Positions 42,574-54,254 of a stretch of DNA of 64,000 nucleotides are shown here, piece after piece (within the stretch, counting starts at the first letter, position 1; each line of letters opens with the position of its first letter). A model generated the notes under the pieces. It worked only from the letters and a program-made list of their open reading frames with translations. It was not told the origin of the DNA and did not search any database. The stretch covers positions 62,001 to 126,000 of the forward strand of contig WNNJ02002383.1 in the NCBI GenBank assembly GCA_012934845.2. The letters run 5' to 3'. The position numbers were made by a program, and so were the translations under genes. The DNA is from Pomphorhynchus laevis. Lineage: Eukaryota > Acanthocephala > Palaeacanthocephala > Echinorhynchida > Pomphorhynchidae.

Positions 42574-43637
42574 CGGTAAGTATATTGGTCCAGGTGAATG
42601 CCATTTCTCCGTTTGATCCCCTTTCCCGCCAAAAGTGTAAGCAGGAGCACGTCTTTCCGTAACACGGTTGTCGGGTAAGCCATAATAGTTTACGTCTGAT
42701 TTCTTCGCTCCAGGCAAGGGCACTACAAATATCCATCTCTATAAATAGTTATATGTCACAATTCAAAATAACTTACATGCTACTCCAAATGAATGTGCAA
42801 TTGGTCTCTCTTTGCCGTTGTTGTACAATTTATCCAAATTGTAGATCGCTCCCGGGCCTTGACGGTGTGCTAAAAAGAAAAACTTTTAGTTTTGCATACA
42901 AAAAGATTAATAGTAGAAGCTGATAACCTCTAATCCTTATTATTTTACATTATCTGTTATTTAATAGTCAATTCGTAACATTTGACTTTTATTTTTAATT
43001 TCAATTTTAAATTAACTTTATGTAAATATAAATTCTAATAAATCTAATATAATTATGATTATTCATCTTTAAACAATATTTATCTTTATTTATCTTAAAT
43101 TAATTTTTATAATTTTTTTATTATTTATCTTTATTTTTACGTATACTTAGTTATCTGATCTGATGTAAATTTGCATTATAGTTTTGGATTTAAATAAGGA
43201 GATGATAAAATAAATAAAAAATTTATAAATCATTTATCAATCATTCAACTTACTTTCACATAGAGCAAGAATAATTAAAATACGACAATGCTGTCGACTA
43301 AATCACTAGTTATTACCTTCACTTCGATTGTGTGTTGAGCCCATTGTAAAGCAAGGAGCCTTGCGCATTCGAACATCTCCTTTTTCACACCCCAAAGTAT
43401 CTGGCATTTTATAAATTGCTGGACCCGGACTAACTGCATAACAATACAGTTGAAATACAAAGTTTGCAATGAAAAGCAACAATACCGTTGATAGGACATG
43501 CAACTAAGAATTTATCTCTGCCCCGATGCCCATTATGTCGACCTAGAAAAATATTTGATAGTAATCCCATACATTTGCGTTGCTAAATATTTACCAGTAT
43601 TGTCAAATGCATTGGCCGGCGTATCGCAGTTTTGCAT
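42574..43637 (-). CDS. SHIPPO-repeat protein (ODF3/CIMAP-type), five exons, 3' end open
   Basis: Start ATG at 43637-43635 (MQNCDTPANAF). Exons 43595-43637, 43486-43542, 43317-43433, 42777-42869 and 42574-42722 join in phase at GT-AG introns of 52, 52, 447 and 54 nt. The product contains RGRDKFLVACP then repeated S-x-P-G-P-x-x-Y units: SPGPAIYKMPDTLG, KAPCFTMGSTHN, QGPGAIYNLDKLY, ERPIAHSFGVA, YYGLPDNRVTERRAPAYTFG, HSPGPIYLP. This is the SHIPPO/STPGR pattern of outer dense fibre protein 3 and CIMAP proteins, which bind inside ciliary and sperm axonemal microtubules. The order (start, RGR..FLVA, PGP, then APxxxxxG) also follows vertebrate ODF3. About 150 residues are covered; vertebrate ODF3 is about 250, so one or more 3' exons after the GTAAAG at 42573 are still to be found. 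Confidence 0.88.
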
Positions 43638-43944
43638 TTTCAGTTCTGCTCACGATTTTGTTACAGTGAAAGAATACAAACGTGGTAAGTTTGTCATTGT
43701 CATGGATACTGCCTTTAACAAAATAATACATTAAAAATTTAACATGTATTTTTGTAGATGCAATGTTCGTGCTAATTACTAATTAAAATAAAAATGATCA
43801 TTATATATAAACTTAAATTGAAATTCTCTAAACTTAAATAGAATTAGAGAATTAAATCTAAAGTATTTAATATATAAGAGGTTTGATTCAATCGGGACTG
43901 TCTATTACACCTATGTGCTTTTCTCTATATATAGAGAATTTCAT

Positions 43945-44010
43945 GCTTCTACACTGCAAGACGGCGTACCGTTTCGGCTTTGAGAAGCCTCATCAGTTGT
44001 AGCAATACAA
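43945..44010 (-). ncRNA. Type I hammerhead ribozyme 1
   Basis: Minus-strand order: stem I strand CTACAA, CTGATGA (43990-43996), stem II GGCTT-CTCA-AAGCC, GAAA (43972-43975), stem III A-CGG-TACG-CCG-T, then the GTC cleavage triplet (43960-43962) and TTGCAG closing stem I. All invariant core bases are present. Stem II is 5 bp, stem III 4 bp with a UNCG-type UACG loop, stem I 6 bp with one mismatch. Predicted to self-cleave after the C at 43960. Confidence 0.88.
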
Positions 44011-44307
44011 TGTATGCACATGAAAAACATACTATATGTAGATTAAAGCAGAAATAATGCACTACATGCTAATTGCATGACGTAGCTTGCATGACTCGCG
44101 CTTTCGAAGTCAATGCAATGCAGTGAATTCTTTTCAGTGTAATAGACATCAGCGGGATCACTAAATGACTAATATAATAAATTACAAAAGAAACAGCACC
44201 GCCGCCTGGGATCCTCGTAGGACCAATAAATAAATTAAAGGTTTGATTCAACCAGGACTGTCTATTACACATATCTGCTTTTCTTTATATAGAGAGAGAA
44301 TTTTATG

Positions 44308-44372
44308 CTTCTACACTGCAAGACGGCGTACCGTTTTGGCTTTGAAAAGCCTCATCAGTTGCAGCAATACAG
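44308..44372 (-). ncRNA. Type I hammerhead ribozyme 2, core changed
   Basis: Same layout: CTGCAA, CTGATGA (44352-44358), GGCTT-TTCA-AAGCC, AAAA where GAAA is required (44334-44337), stem III A-CGG-TACG-CCG-T, GTC (44322-44324), TTGCAG. Stem I is a perfect 6 bp here. The G to A change in the GAAA core would be expected to abolish or strongly reduce cleavage. Confidence 0.82.
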
Positions 44373-44644
44373 TGTATACACATGAAAAACATACTATAGA
44401 TAGATTAAAGCAGAAATAATTCACTATATGATAATTGCATGACGTACCTTGCGCTTTTGAAGTCAATGCAATGCAGTGAATTCTTTTCAGTGTAATAGAT
44501 ATCAGCAGGATCACTGAATGACCAATATAATAAATTACAAAGGAAACAGCAACGCCGCATGGGATTCTCAGAGGACTAAAAAATAAATTAAAGCTTTGAT
44601 TCAATCGGAACTGTCTATTACACCTATCTGCTTCTCTCATACTC

Positions 44645-44686
44645 CTACACTGCAAGACGGCGTACAGTTTTGACTTTGAAAAAATC
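44645..44686 (-). ncRNA. Hammerhead remnant 3, truncated
   Basis: Retains ACGCCGTCTTGCAG and part of stem III, but the stem II / CTGATGA half is replaced by PLE sequence from about 44686. Confidence 0.7.
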
Positions 44687-44765
44687 TTTTCTTTCTAATA
44701 GTTTTTGATTTAATATTGACTTTCTTCTATTATATGCTCCTAAATAAATAATTTACAAAAAATAA
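44687..44765 (-). pseudogene. PLE endonuclease-side fragment abutting the ribozyme array
   Basis: TTTCTAATAGTTTTTGATTT and AATATTGAC-TTCTTCTATTATATG-TCCTAAATAAATAATTT match 15685-15750, the start of the permuted PLE (encoding ILEHIIEE ... LNQKLLEKEDF). Same strand as the hammerheads, so the array follows this fragment in the sense direction. Short fossil piece. Confidence 0.75.
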
Positions 44766-45402
44766 ATTATCGAATTACTCGTTATCGAATTATATTTTTT
44801 CATCAATCAAGATATGAAAATAATTTATACCACAGCATTCTACATAAAATAAACAATAGTTTATATAAACAGTTTGCAGCAATGCATACCCACGGAATTA
44901 TCAAATTTTAATAAACACATATTACCAACATTTGTGATTTTATATGATTACAATCTTTTTATGTGAGATTCAGGATGACCCATACCTCTGTTCAGGTATA
45001 AAAAAATCATATTTTAAAATACAGGTCTTTCTATGTTGCTGTAAAAAGTCTGTATAAATTTCACATTTATTTTACGATATGCTTTTGGTGTTACAAATTG
45101 TACTCTTTATATATAGGAGGGCGTGCATTTTCGCATGAGTTATTCGTAGAGACTAATACCCATTTAATTGAGAAAAGGGTTTTTATTAATTGTTAATAAT
45201 TTATATTAATTTTTTAAATATTGTGAATTCTAATATCAAAATCGTTGCATATTTTTCCACATGTCACAATCGTGTTTTTATATTCAAGATAAAAAGCTAC
45301 AATTAAAATAGCGAAATAATAATTTTAAATTTTTAATCTTTAATTATAATTTTTCTTGAAACGAGTATGCTCTTATTAACTGGCGAAATATAAATAAATT
45401 CA
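44766..45402. other. AT-rich spacer
   Basis: No gene or repeat identified. Confidence 0.4.
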
Positions 45403-45645
45403 TTATATTTTCAATATAAAATATTTGAATTGTTTATTCACGTTGTATAGACACTCAATCAATCGAGTTAAACCACCAATTTTAAGAATAACATCTAGTA
45501 CGTTATACGCAGCATGCCTTTCATATCCAAAATCGTCGTAATCAAGTTTATTAAATGGCATATCTTTAACTCGATATTTATTGCTAATGGGTTAGATTGT
45601 CAAATACTTAGGTGCTCGTGCAGTCCAACCACATAAATACGCATC
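45403..45645 (-). CDS. Unidentified exon pair with possible 24-nt intron
   Basis: On the minus strand, after a TTTCAG acceptor, DAYLCGWTARAP is followed by GTATTT...CCCATTAG (45584-45607, 24 nt) and then NKYRVKDMPFNKLDYDDFGY, ERHAAYNVLDVILKIGG, LTRLIECLYNVNKQF and a stop at 45403. If the 24 nt are spliced out the frame is open throughout; unspliced, a stop interrupts it. Amino-acid composition is protein-like, but I do not recognise a family and no upstream exon was found. It could be the 3' end of a host gene or a decaying copy. Confidence 0.4.
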
Positions 45646-46284
45646 CTGAAATGTTCATCGCTTTAAAATATTAATATTTCTTATTTAAACCTTAAATAAA
45701 GCCTTAAAATTTGTAGAATTTTAGAAGCATGTAATGAAAAATAAACAAAGAACTCAAATGAGAAAGCCAAAATGGTATTTATTCAATTCTAATCGTCCAA
45801 TATTTTAATACCGCTAAATGCTTTATTACCAAGGATTGCTCTTGTTTAACTATCCACAACTTTATATTATAACTTATATTATATTCCTCTATTATAAATT
45901 GAGTGTCCACCCATTTTAGAATATTTAAAATGAATAGTTTTATACTTTATAGTAAAAAAATTTAAATATAATATTTTTATTTGAAATAAAGCATTAATAG
46001 ATTTCCTCAAATGGGTCTGCAAATTTAAAGTTGTCATGCCATTTACTAATAAATAATAAATAATAAATTATATTAATAAATATAATAATTATATTTAATT
46101 ATTATATAATAATTATATAATTATTATAATTATTATTTAATTATTATTATATTAATTATAATTATTATTTAAATATAATAATTATATAATAAATTATTAT
46201 TTATAATAAATAATAAAATAATAATGAATATTTATATATATTTTTTATAAATTATATTATTTGTATAACATTACATTTACAAGG
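45646..46284. other. AT-rich spacer
   Basis: ATTATTATAATTATTA runs at 46040-46230. No gene. Confidence 0.45.
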
Positions 46285-49200
46285 TTACCTGCTAATGGGT
46301 CCCATAAAAACATTATGTTTGAAACCATTTTGAATTGGGTTGTTTCTTGTAGATCGTGCTAACCGAAATAAACATCGACTAAGCCTTTGCCAATGCAAAT
46401 TCGATTCTACATCGAAGGGAATTAATGCATTCATTATAATAGAGGGAAGATCTGGAAACTCTGAGCTGCGCGATCCGCTTTTACACTTTCGACGCAGAAG
46501 TTCCAGTGCCCCCCCATTAGCAGCAAAAATAATCGGCACAAAGTGCGCTCTCTCAATACGCCCAACTCTTTCACCATATCTCCTTATCTCGTACATGCAT
46601 TTGAATGAGATAGGACAAGCTGAATAGGATGGAGCAAGATGATTAAGCACATTGATGTCCAGTAAGGACCACTCCGTACTATCACCAACCAATCCATTAC
46701 ACGACATGTCTGAGCGTACGTTAGCATCAGTAGTAGTCGTATTAGCGTCGAAAGTAACAAACTCGGGTACTACCTGAAGAGTCGCATCAATGCATACATA
46801 GTTTGTAACGCAGATAGCTCGTTAGCAATCAAATATCGAACTATATTGTGGCGGATTGTCAGCAACCCACTTGCTTGACAAGACTGAGTATGTGACATGT
46901 TGAACAAATATCCACACTGACAAGGCGGGTTGTGTGGCTGCCATCCATACCGGGTTGCAAGAGCATAGTAGTACTGCAATTTGCTGAGTGTATATCCAGC
47001 CTTTCTTAAAGGTTTAGCAGATAGCCAAATCTCAAGAATAACATTGTCATTAAATTCGTTTTGCTTGATGTGCAAGAATCGATTCCGAAAAACTTCAATT
47101 CTTTTAAAATAGATGTCGGCTTCAACAATTAAAGCATTCACAAACAGTTCATCTAGCAAGGGTATGCTCATCCTAACCGAAGCTTCATACGCGAAGGTCG
47201 ACCCACAGTCTGGAAATTCTATCCAAGCTACACCAAAACCAATAAGAAGCTCAAAGGCACGCCAATATCGGTCCAGGTTACTGATTCCCGTAATTATCGG
47301 CATTAGGTTGTTCATAACAGTATCACGGATACTTTCATAATATGTTGTATTCACAGGACAGGTTCGTTGAATAAAATTCCATATGAATTTTAGAGATTGA
47401 ATGAGTGTTGAGTAGGCAATGTGAGGGTTTCATGGGCAACGTTAATGAGGTTTAGTATCATTACATTCCACTCTACAACCTTTGATTTAACAAAGTCCTC
47501 AACAAAATCAATAGTCCCAACAGATGAACCAAGAACACGCAAGCCATCACAGACAACTTTCAGACCTGACTGAGCAAAAATATTAGACGCTTGAAGATGG
47601 TTACTAACATGTACCAGCAACCGACATTTCTCAGGGTTTACATAGAAACCGTACTTGGGACCAATTGTTCGGATGGGATTCTACATTTTAAACAACTCAT
47701 GATCCTTACCAACACAATGAGCACCGCCGGCGATTAACGTTGCTTTACTTCAAGGAATTCATTTTTAAGCGCATTATGAGTGGTAATGTCGATGCCGCAA
47801 ATGCTATCATGGCAAGTGGATCACACTGTGTAAATCCTGTTTTGGAATACATTGTTTCATCGTTTATCTTTAGGACAGTATCACTTTCATAGAAATTTCG
47901 AAGGACCGTAGTTAACGAAGGGCACACTCTATTCACATTAGTCAATACAACCTTCCGATTTATCCTATTAAATGCGTTGCTAGCATCTAGTTGTAGATGT
48001 GTCGTCCGTTGTGTCGTCCGTTGTTCATTCTCTAATACAACTTCCTAACAGAATGAATAGTTGTTTCCACTCTGCCTCTTTGACCAGCACATAATTGAAC
48101 AACGGACGCCACATCTTGAAAGTCCGCCGAGATCCTATGAGCTAGTATCTTTCCAATTATACGACGGGAAACATCGCTAATTTCGATCGGTCGAATTCCG
48201 GGATTTTTATCGATTGGAATAAGACGGCAAACTTTAATGGCATCAAGATCATCCGAACGTAATTCAGTTGTCGCAACCATAATCGACAAATCAGCAAGAC
48301 TCTTAGCTAATCGAAACGAGCTCTTGTCAAATGACTCAAGCATTGCGCGCCAACCTGAAGCATCGATACCGGATGGACCAGCAGCACCTTGAGTGTGACG
48401 AGCTGCATTGATTACGTCATCTGGAGAGATATCGCAAAATTTGATATGGTTGTGAGTATTTATCCCTACAAGAGGGTGTCTCAATACTGCTATATATTTA
48501 AGACTATCACCCCTAGGATGAAGTTCTTTAAGTTTGTATTTAACAGTCTGACCCCCAATTTCCTGATCTAATGACATAACTGGTGATATGTTATCAGGAT
48601 TAGCAAGAAGTCGCATTGCAGCCCGTGTCTTGCCGAACGACATTAAGTTGCAAAACGAAGGGACCCAACCACTTCTTGGAGCCACATACTTGGCTCTGAA
48701 TCTATGATCATGCTGTAGTATTTTAGCTTCTTGTATCAATTCGTAAAGCTTTATTTCTTTCCAGAGCACTAACCTCTGTTTTTTCGAATAGTGGCAGAAT
48801 TTGGTCGATGTGTTTTCTGTAGAATTATTTGGCAGTAGACTCCAATAAGCATAAAAGTGCACTTTATTTTGCTTGATTCCAAAGTGCAAAGGGAGTACAA
48901 ACTCGCAAGTATATCGAAAAAGTATTTGCTAGCAATACACTTGGGTAAATGATATACGTTTGAGGACCACGAGATAACCTCTGTATAGGCTCGATTTATT
49001 GCCATATCAAAATTAGAAAACCAAGTGTCCGTGATTGACCGGCCAGCAATATGCTCAGCACGTTCCTCGGGTATCGCTCTGTTGTGTTCGGAATTTATAC
49101 TGCGAACTAGATTTGATCGAGTTTGTAAAGTGCAATTCTCATTGAGCACATCGGAGGATGGATTATATAATTTGCCTAGAACTACCGTCATAGTTAAATT

Positions 49201-49440
49201 CGCCGGGCCATCACTATTATCAGCTACTAATGGATCACGGTTACCGCAGTTTGGAGCAGCGCAGTTTGAGCAATGTCTTCTAGCCTTAGCACATTTACAC
49301 CCCTTGCAAACTGAATTCTGCTATTGCATCCACATTATCTGGGATAGTTCCGATGTTTGCCCCTTGTCATTGCGAATCAAGCCAATTGTAAGGATAGTTA
49401 ATTGTGTGGCGGATATTTCTTCGAACCGGTAATGAGGCCG
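46285..49440 (-). pseudogene. R2-like LINE, copy A (near full length, broken)
   Basis: Read from 49440 down. N-terminal cysteine cluster CKGCKCAKARRHCSNCAAPN; then VINAARHTQGAAGPSGIDAS; RT start LIPIDKNPGIRPIEISDVSR and VVQLCAGQRGRVETTIHSVR; GFTQCDPLAMIAFAASTLPL (TQGD box altered); where the YADD box should be it reads LIAGGAH; IGPKYGFYVNPEKCRLL. C-terminal part: CQCGYLFNMSHTQSC (C-x-C-x7-H-x3-C finger) and LLDINVLNHLAPSY, GRIERAHFVPIIFAANGGAL, a block resembling a PD-(D/E)XK nuclease (D, then E-x-x-x-F-x-P). One protein with RT, then CCHC, then restriction-like endonuclease is the R2-group plan. Loss of YADD and several frame changes make it dead. Exact clade not assigned. Confidence 0.78.
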
Positions 49441-52150
49441 CTTCGTCACCGTTCTGCCCGCTAGTCAGAGCCCTTGTATCCCGGGATGACACTGTATTGA
49501 TTTCGATCGCAGAACGATTATCTTTCGATACTCTTTCCTTTTTTGATTGTATGTTATTTATTTTGTATGTTATATATTTCTAAAACTTTTTTAAACTCTT
49601 TTTATATTTATATTATATTAATAATATGATTATGTATATTACACAATATAATAAAATTATATAATATGATTTATATAATATAATATAGAGAGAGAGTTAA
49701 AATTACCAAGAGTTTTCAAAAAATTTTAATCGTACGATGATCATGGCCAACAGTTCAAACAACTATATATGCCTTTTTTTAAATATAAAATTACAATGTA
49801 CGATGAACAACGAAAATGAGCGATGTAACAAAATTAAAAGATAAATTAATTCTAAATTAATTAAAACAAAACAAAATATAACATTCAATAAAGAAACATT
49901 GAACAAAACGATAAATTACAATTCCAAGATATTTGTTTTTAAATCAATATCATGTTTATTATTGAGCCATCGTATATTGCTATCCATAAAAAATGTTTCT
50001 ATTTTTTCTAAACAGCTTATTTCAAACAACTAAATATGCCTCTTTTTATTAAAATTTAAAATATCAACAACGAAAAACGATGAAAATAAGCAATGCAACA
50101 AAATTAAAAGATAAATTAATTCTAAACTAATAAAAAACAATTATAAAATATTTATTATTAATAAATTACAATCCGTTTATAATATACATTTTAATTACGA
50201 TAATTTAAACAACATTATAAAGAAGCACAATTGAGCACTAGAGGTCAATAATAACTTGTCCGTAGAACAAATATAACTGAGTCTACTTATTTTATACGTA
50301 TTTTATATCTATATAAAGATAAACAATTATTAATAATAAATAATTATAAACATTTTAAACAGTTGACAAATTTTATACAATATATAACGATATAATTTAT
50401 AGTATAATATATATTTATATATATTTATAATATAATGTATATCATAATTTATAATAGATTATATTTTATAATCTATTGTTATATTTACAATTTGAAGATA
50501 GAATTTATAATTAAAATTTAAATAAAAATCAAATTTCATGAATTGGCTAATAAATAATATACGATGTATTTAAATAAGGAATAGAAGTTATCAAGAGGAA
50601 CTGGTATGTTATCAGGTTTCGGCCAATATTCGTCTTAAAAATATCTATTTTTACGATATTTATAGCGAAATATTAAATATAATAAATATCAAATAAATTG
50701 GAACAACTAAATATGCCTCTATTTTAAATATAAAATTACAATGTACGATGAACAACGAAAATGAGCAAGGCAAAAAAATTAAAAGATAAATTAATTCTAA
50801 ATTAATTAAAACAAAATATAACATTCAATGAAGAAACATTGAACAAAACGATAAATTACAATTCCAAAATATTTATTATTAAATCAAAATCCGTTTATAA
50901 TTGATAAAACAATGAAAATTCGAATATTGAAAATTCAAATTCAAATTTGTAATAAATATATAAAAGCTTTACTTTGTACATTAATCTATAACGAATTCGT
51001 ATTCAGTAATCGATTTGTTTGGAATATCGAATCAAATCACTTAACGGTGTCTACGTATTTTATATACTAAATTAAAAATAAAGCTTAATAAAATTAAAAT
51101 AATTAAGCAATAAATAATCAAATAATTAAAAACAATAATTAAATAATAAAAAATTAAAAACTTTTTTCGAAACGACTTATTGAGGACAAGGCGTCTGTGG
51201 TAGGCGCATTCCGGGCTAAGTTTCCCTATGAAGGTTGTAAAACAGTATGCAGGTTTAAACTTTCCTATTCGTATGTAATACTAAAAAAAGTAAAGGTAAT
51301 TCTTTCGTAATTAAATAATAATAAATAACGAATAATTGTTATACAAATTAAAATTAAAATAAAGGTTACATGTTATGAATTGACTAATAAATAACAGTCG
51401 ATGTATCCAAATTAAGAATCACCAAGAGAAACTGCTATATTATCAGGTTTTGGTCCCTATAGTTTGCACGCCTAGTGGTATTGGGCCTGATGCAGATCAT
51501 TCGCTGAAATGAATCGCAGCTACAACTGAAAAAGCTAGTATTGAAAACTAGAATAAGTGTTGACTTTGCAATTAGTGCTTCAGTATATATACGAGCAACA
51601 ACTAAGAATAAGCAAATAATATTATATTAATATACATTAATATTACTATAGTATAATATTATAGTATAGTAATAAGTATTACTATATTAGTATATTAGTA
51701 TATTATTATATTATAGTACTTATAAATAAGTAATATTACTAATTCTTGGATCTCACGAGCTAAAAATAATCAAGTCAAAATATTCAATTATATTCGAATT
51801 GTGGTGCATGGACAGACGCTTTAAATTAGAGTATCAGAAATTGATATGGAATAAGCAATGTAACTATTTATCATCAAACAGTTCAACTGTGTAATTTTTA
51901 TTAATAACATAAATCCGTTTTAATCTTGAGATTTTATACAATTTAGATTTATATCTAAATCAATCTTTATAAATCAATTTTTGTGAAATGATTAAAAAAT
52001 AATATACTATGTATCAGAATTAAAATTAAAGGTCATATAGAGGAACTGCTATCTTAACAGGATTCGGACACTATTCCGCTATGTAACATAGAAGCAGGTT
52101 CCGATTCTAAAGATATTTTCCTTTGTTGAAATTTAATATGAAGTCTAAAG
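49441..52150. other. AT-rich region with dispersed repeats
   Basis: Three copies of a block with ACGAAAATGAGC-A-G-AACAAAATTAAAAGAT and AAACATTGAACAAAACGATA near 49795-49930, 50070-50160 and 50750-50870. Single copies of the 232-bp family start near 50515, 51370 and 51960 (TATCAGGTTTCGGCC / TATCAGGTTTTGGTCCCTAT). An AT microsatellite lies at 49600-49690, and TATAGTATAGTAATA runs at 51630-51720. No gene seen. Confidence 0.6.
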
Positions 52151-52204
52151 GCTTTCCGCCTAAGAGTTATAATAAAAGCTTCCATAAAAGCATTCCGCCT
52201 AAGA

Positions 52205-53095
52205 GTTTAAATTTATTTTTTAGATTATTTTTTGATTTATACAGTTTACTATTTTCTGCTTGATTTTATTTTTATAGTAGTCTGGTTTAAAATATGTATC
52301 TATTAAATTATTTAAATAATTTCGAAGAAAGCCAATATCCTTACAAATTGTTGCAATTCTTAAAATTTCATTATTTAATGTGTTATATTTTATATTATAT
52401 GGTATGCATGAATGCTCATGCAAAAATGTTTCTTGTAAATTTAAATATGTCATCTTTACGATATAAATTAACAGTAGTTTTAGTTAATGTTAATTTAATG
52501 TTCATATCTAGATATACACCTTCTTTATCATTAATATTGGTTTTGTTAAGAATAAGGCTTTCTGAATAAATGTGCTCACTAATTGAATAAAAATTATTAG
52601 AATTAAATACACATATATCATCAATGTATCGAAACATATATTTCATATATTTATATTGTTTAGATTTAGTTTTTACACAGTTATTGAACAAATTCATATT
52701 CTATAAAGCTTAAAAACAAGTCAGCTATAATTGGGCTACTATTACCACCCATTGGAACACCTTTTACTTGTCTAAATATAGATGTCCCTACTTTTAAATA
52801 ATTTTGATTTATCAAAATATTTAAGGATTCTATTAATTCAATTTTATCCATATATTTATATTTATTTGATGGTTTAATTTTTGTTAGAAAGGCGTTATAA
52901 TTATTATAACATATATATGTATATCTTTTTCCGAATATAAGGTTAATTAATTTTACTAACGCTTCTTTAATATCTACTAAATCTAGATTTGTATAAAGCG
53001 TACTAAAATCGTATGTATTTATATTTTAAAAATTTATTCATTTTGTGTGTTCTAAGAATTCTTCTGTAGAATTAATACTGAAATAGTGTTTTATA
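52205..53095 (-). pseudogene. PLE fragment: catalytic RT to C-terminus
   Basis: Minus-strand fragments include VKGVPMGG-type residues near 52760, FRYIDDICVFNSNNFYSISE (catalytic Y-I-D-D), GVYLDMNIKLTLTKTTVNLY, and an end reading NKIKQKIVNCINQKII before a stop. No GIY-YIG domain follows, consistent with the endonuclease being on the N-terminal side as in the 14.4-15.8 kb element. About 90% similar by eye to the overlapping part of the next copy. Fossil with a few breaks. Confidence 0.75.
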
Positions 53096-53096
53096 T

Positions 53097-53152
53097 GTGC
53101 TCATGTAAGCGTGCACTGGCACGCATTTGCCACGTTAAAATAAATATTTTTT
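53097..53152 (+). mobile_element. Ultra-short LINE-A 3' tail
   Basis: CATGTAAGCGTGCACTGGCA, CGCATTTGCCACGTTAAAAT and AAATATTTTTTT match the end of the intact LINE-A (35049-35100) in about 50 bp. It contains little more than the 3' hairpin and A/T tail and sits exactly at the junction of two PLE fragments. Confidence 0.88.
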
Positions 53153-53154
53153 TA

Positions 53155-54250
53155 TCATTAATATTGGTATTATTAAGAATGAGGCTACCTGGATAAATTT
53201 GTTCGCTTATTGAATAAAAATTGCTAGAATTAAATATACATATCATCAATATATCAAAACATATATTTCATATCTTTATATAATTTAGACTTATTTTTCA
53301 AACAGTTATGAACATATTCATATTCTATAAAGCTTAAAAACAAGTCAGCTATAATTGGGCTACTATTACCACCCATTGGAACACCTTTTACTTGTCTATA
53401 TATAGATGTCCCTACTTTTAAATAATTTTGATTAATCAAAATATTTAAGGATTCTAATAATTCAATTTTATCCATATATTTATATTTACTTGATGGTTTA
53501 ATTTTTGTTAGATAGGCGTTATAATTATTATAACATATATATGTATATCTTTTTCTGAATATAAGATTAATTTATTTTTCTAAGGCATCATTTATATCTG
53601 CTAAATCTAGATTTGTAGAAAGCCTACTAAAATTGTACGTATTTATATTCTAAAAATTTATTCCTTTTGTGTTCTAAAAATTCTTTTGTAGAATTAATAC
53701 TAAAATAGTGTTTTATACCAGTATTAATTTTGATTACACTACAATATTTTTTAAAATGTGCTTAAATTACTTTAAGTATTTTATTCATATAAATAGAAAG
53801 TGGTTTTGATGTACATTTAAAAGCACTACATATGAACCCAGCTTTTAATGAATTTTTATGTAATTTTGGATTCCAATATAATATAGGTATAGTTTTATTA
53901 TCTAATTCAACCTTTATACCCTTTTTATTCATTATAGAACAGTGAGTTGTAATAATTGTTTCTAAACTCAACTCACTACGTTCATATGTTGGATTTACAT
54001 TTAAATCAATAGAATTAACCTCTTTCATTAGTATATCATAATAAGACTTTTTTTCATATAAAGACAAAGTTATTACTAGCTTTATTAATGGTTGTTATTA
54101 TATAGTTATCCTTTAATTTAGTAAGTTCTTTATACATATCTTTATTAATTTTATCTTTCCTTTTATAATTGTTTCTTATTTTTATTTTCTCTCTGATTTT
54201 ATCTAATATATAAGTTTTCCAGATGTTTATCTTCGACGTATTTCAGCTTT
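53155..54250 (-). pseudogene. PLE fragment: N-terminal RT to catalytic region
   Basis: Starts on the minus strand near 54245 (KINIWKTYILDKIREK), continues SYYDILMKEVNSIDLNVNP, IPILYWNPKLHKNSLKAGFI, CSAFKCTSKPLSIYMNKIL, then YRQVKGVPMGGNSSPIIADL and FLSFIEYEYVHNCL. It breaks off shortly after the catalytic box at the LINE-A tail. Same family as 14.4-15.8 kb. Fossil with several breaks. Confidence 0.75.
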
Positions 54251-54254
54251 CATT

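Larger units (their letters stand above)
43881..44686 (-). repeat. Hammerhead-ribozyme tandem array, about 2.2 units
   Basis: Units start (plus strand) at 43881, 44241 and about 44594 with GTTTGATTCA-----GGACTGTCTATTACAC. Predicted cleavage sites are 362 and 334 nt apart. Each unit carries one type I hammerhead motif on the minus strand. The third unit stops after about 90 bp, where a PLE fragment in the same orientation begins. Tandem hammerhead units of this size are known from retrozyme-like elements and PLE pseudo-LTRs of animals. Confidence 0.9.
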
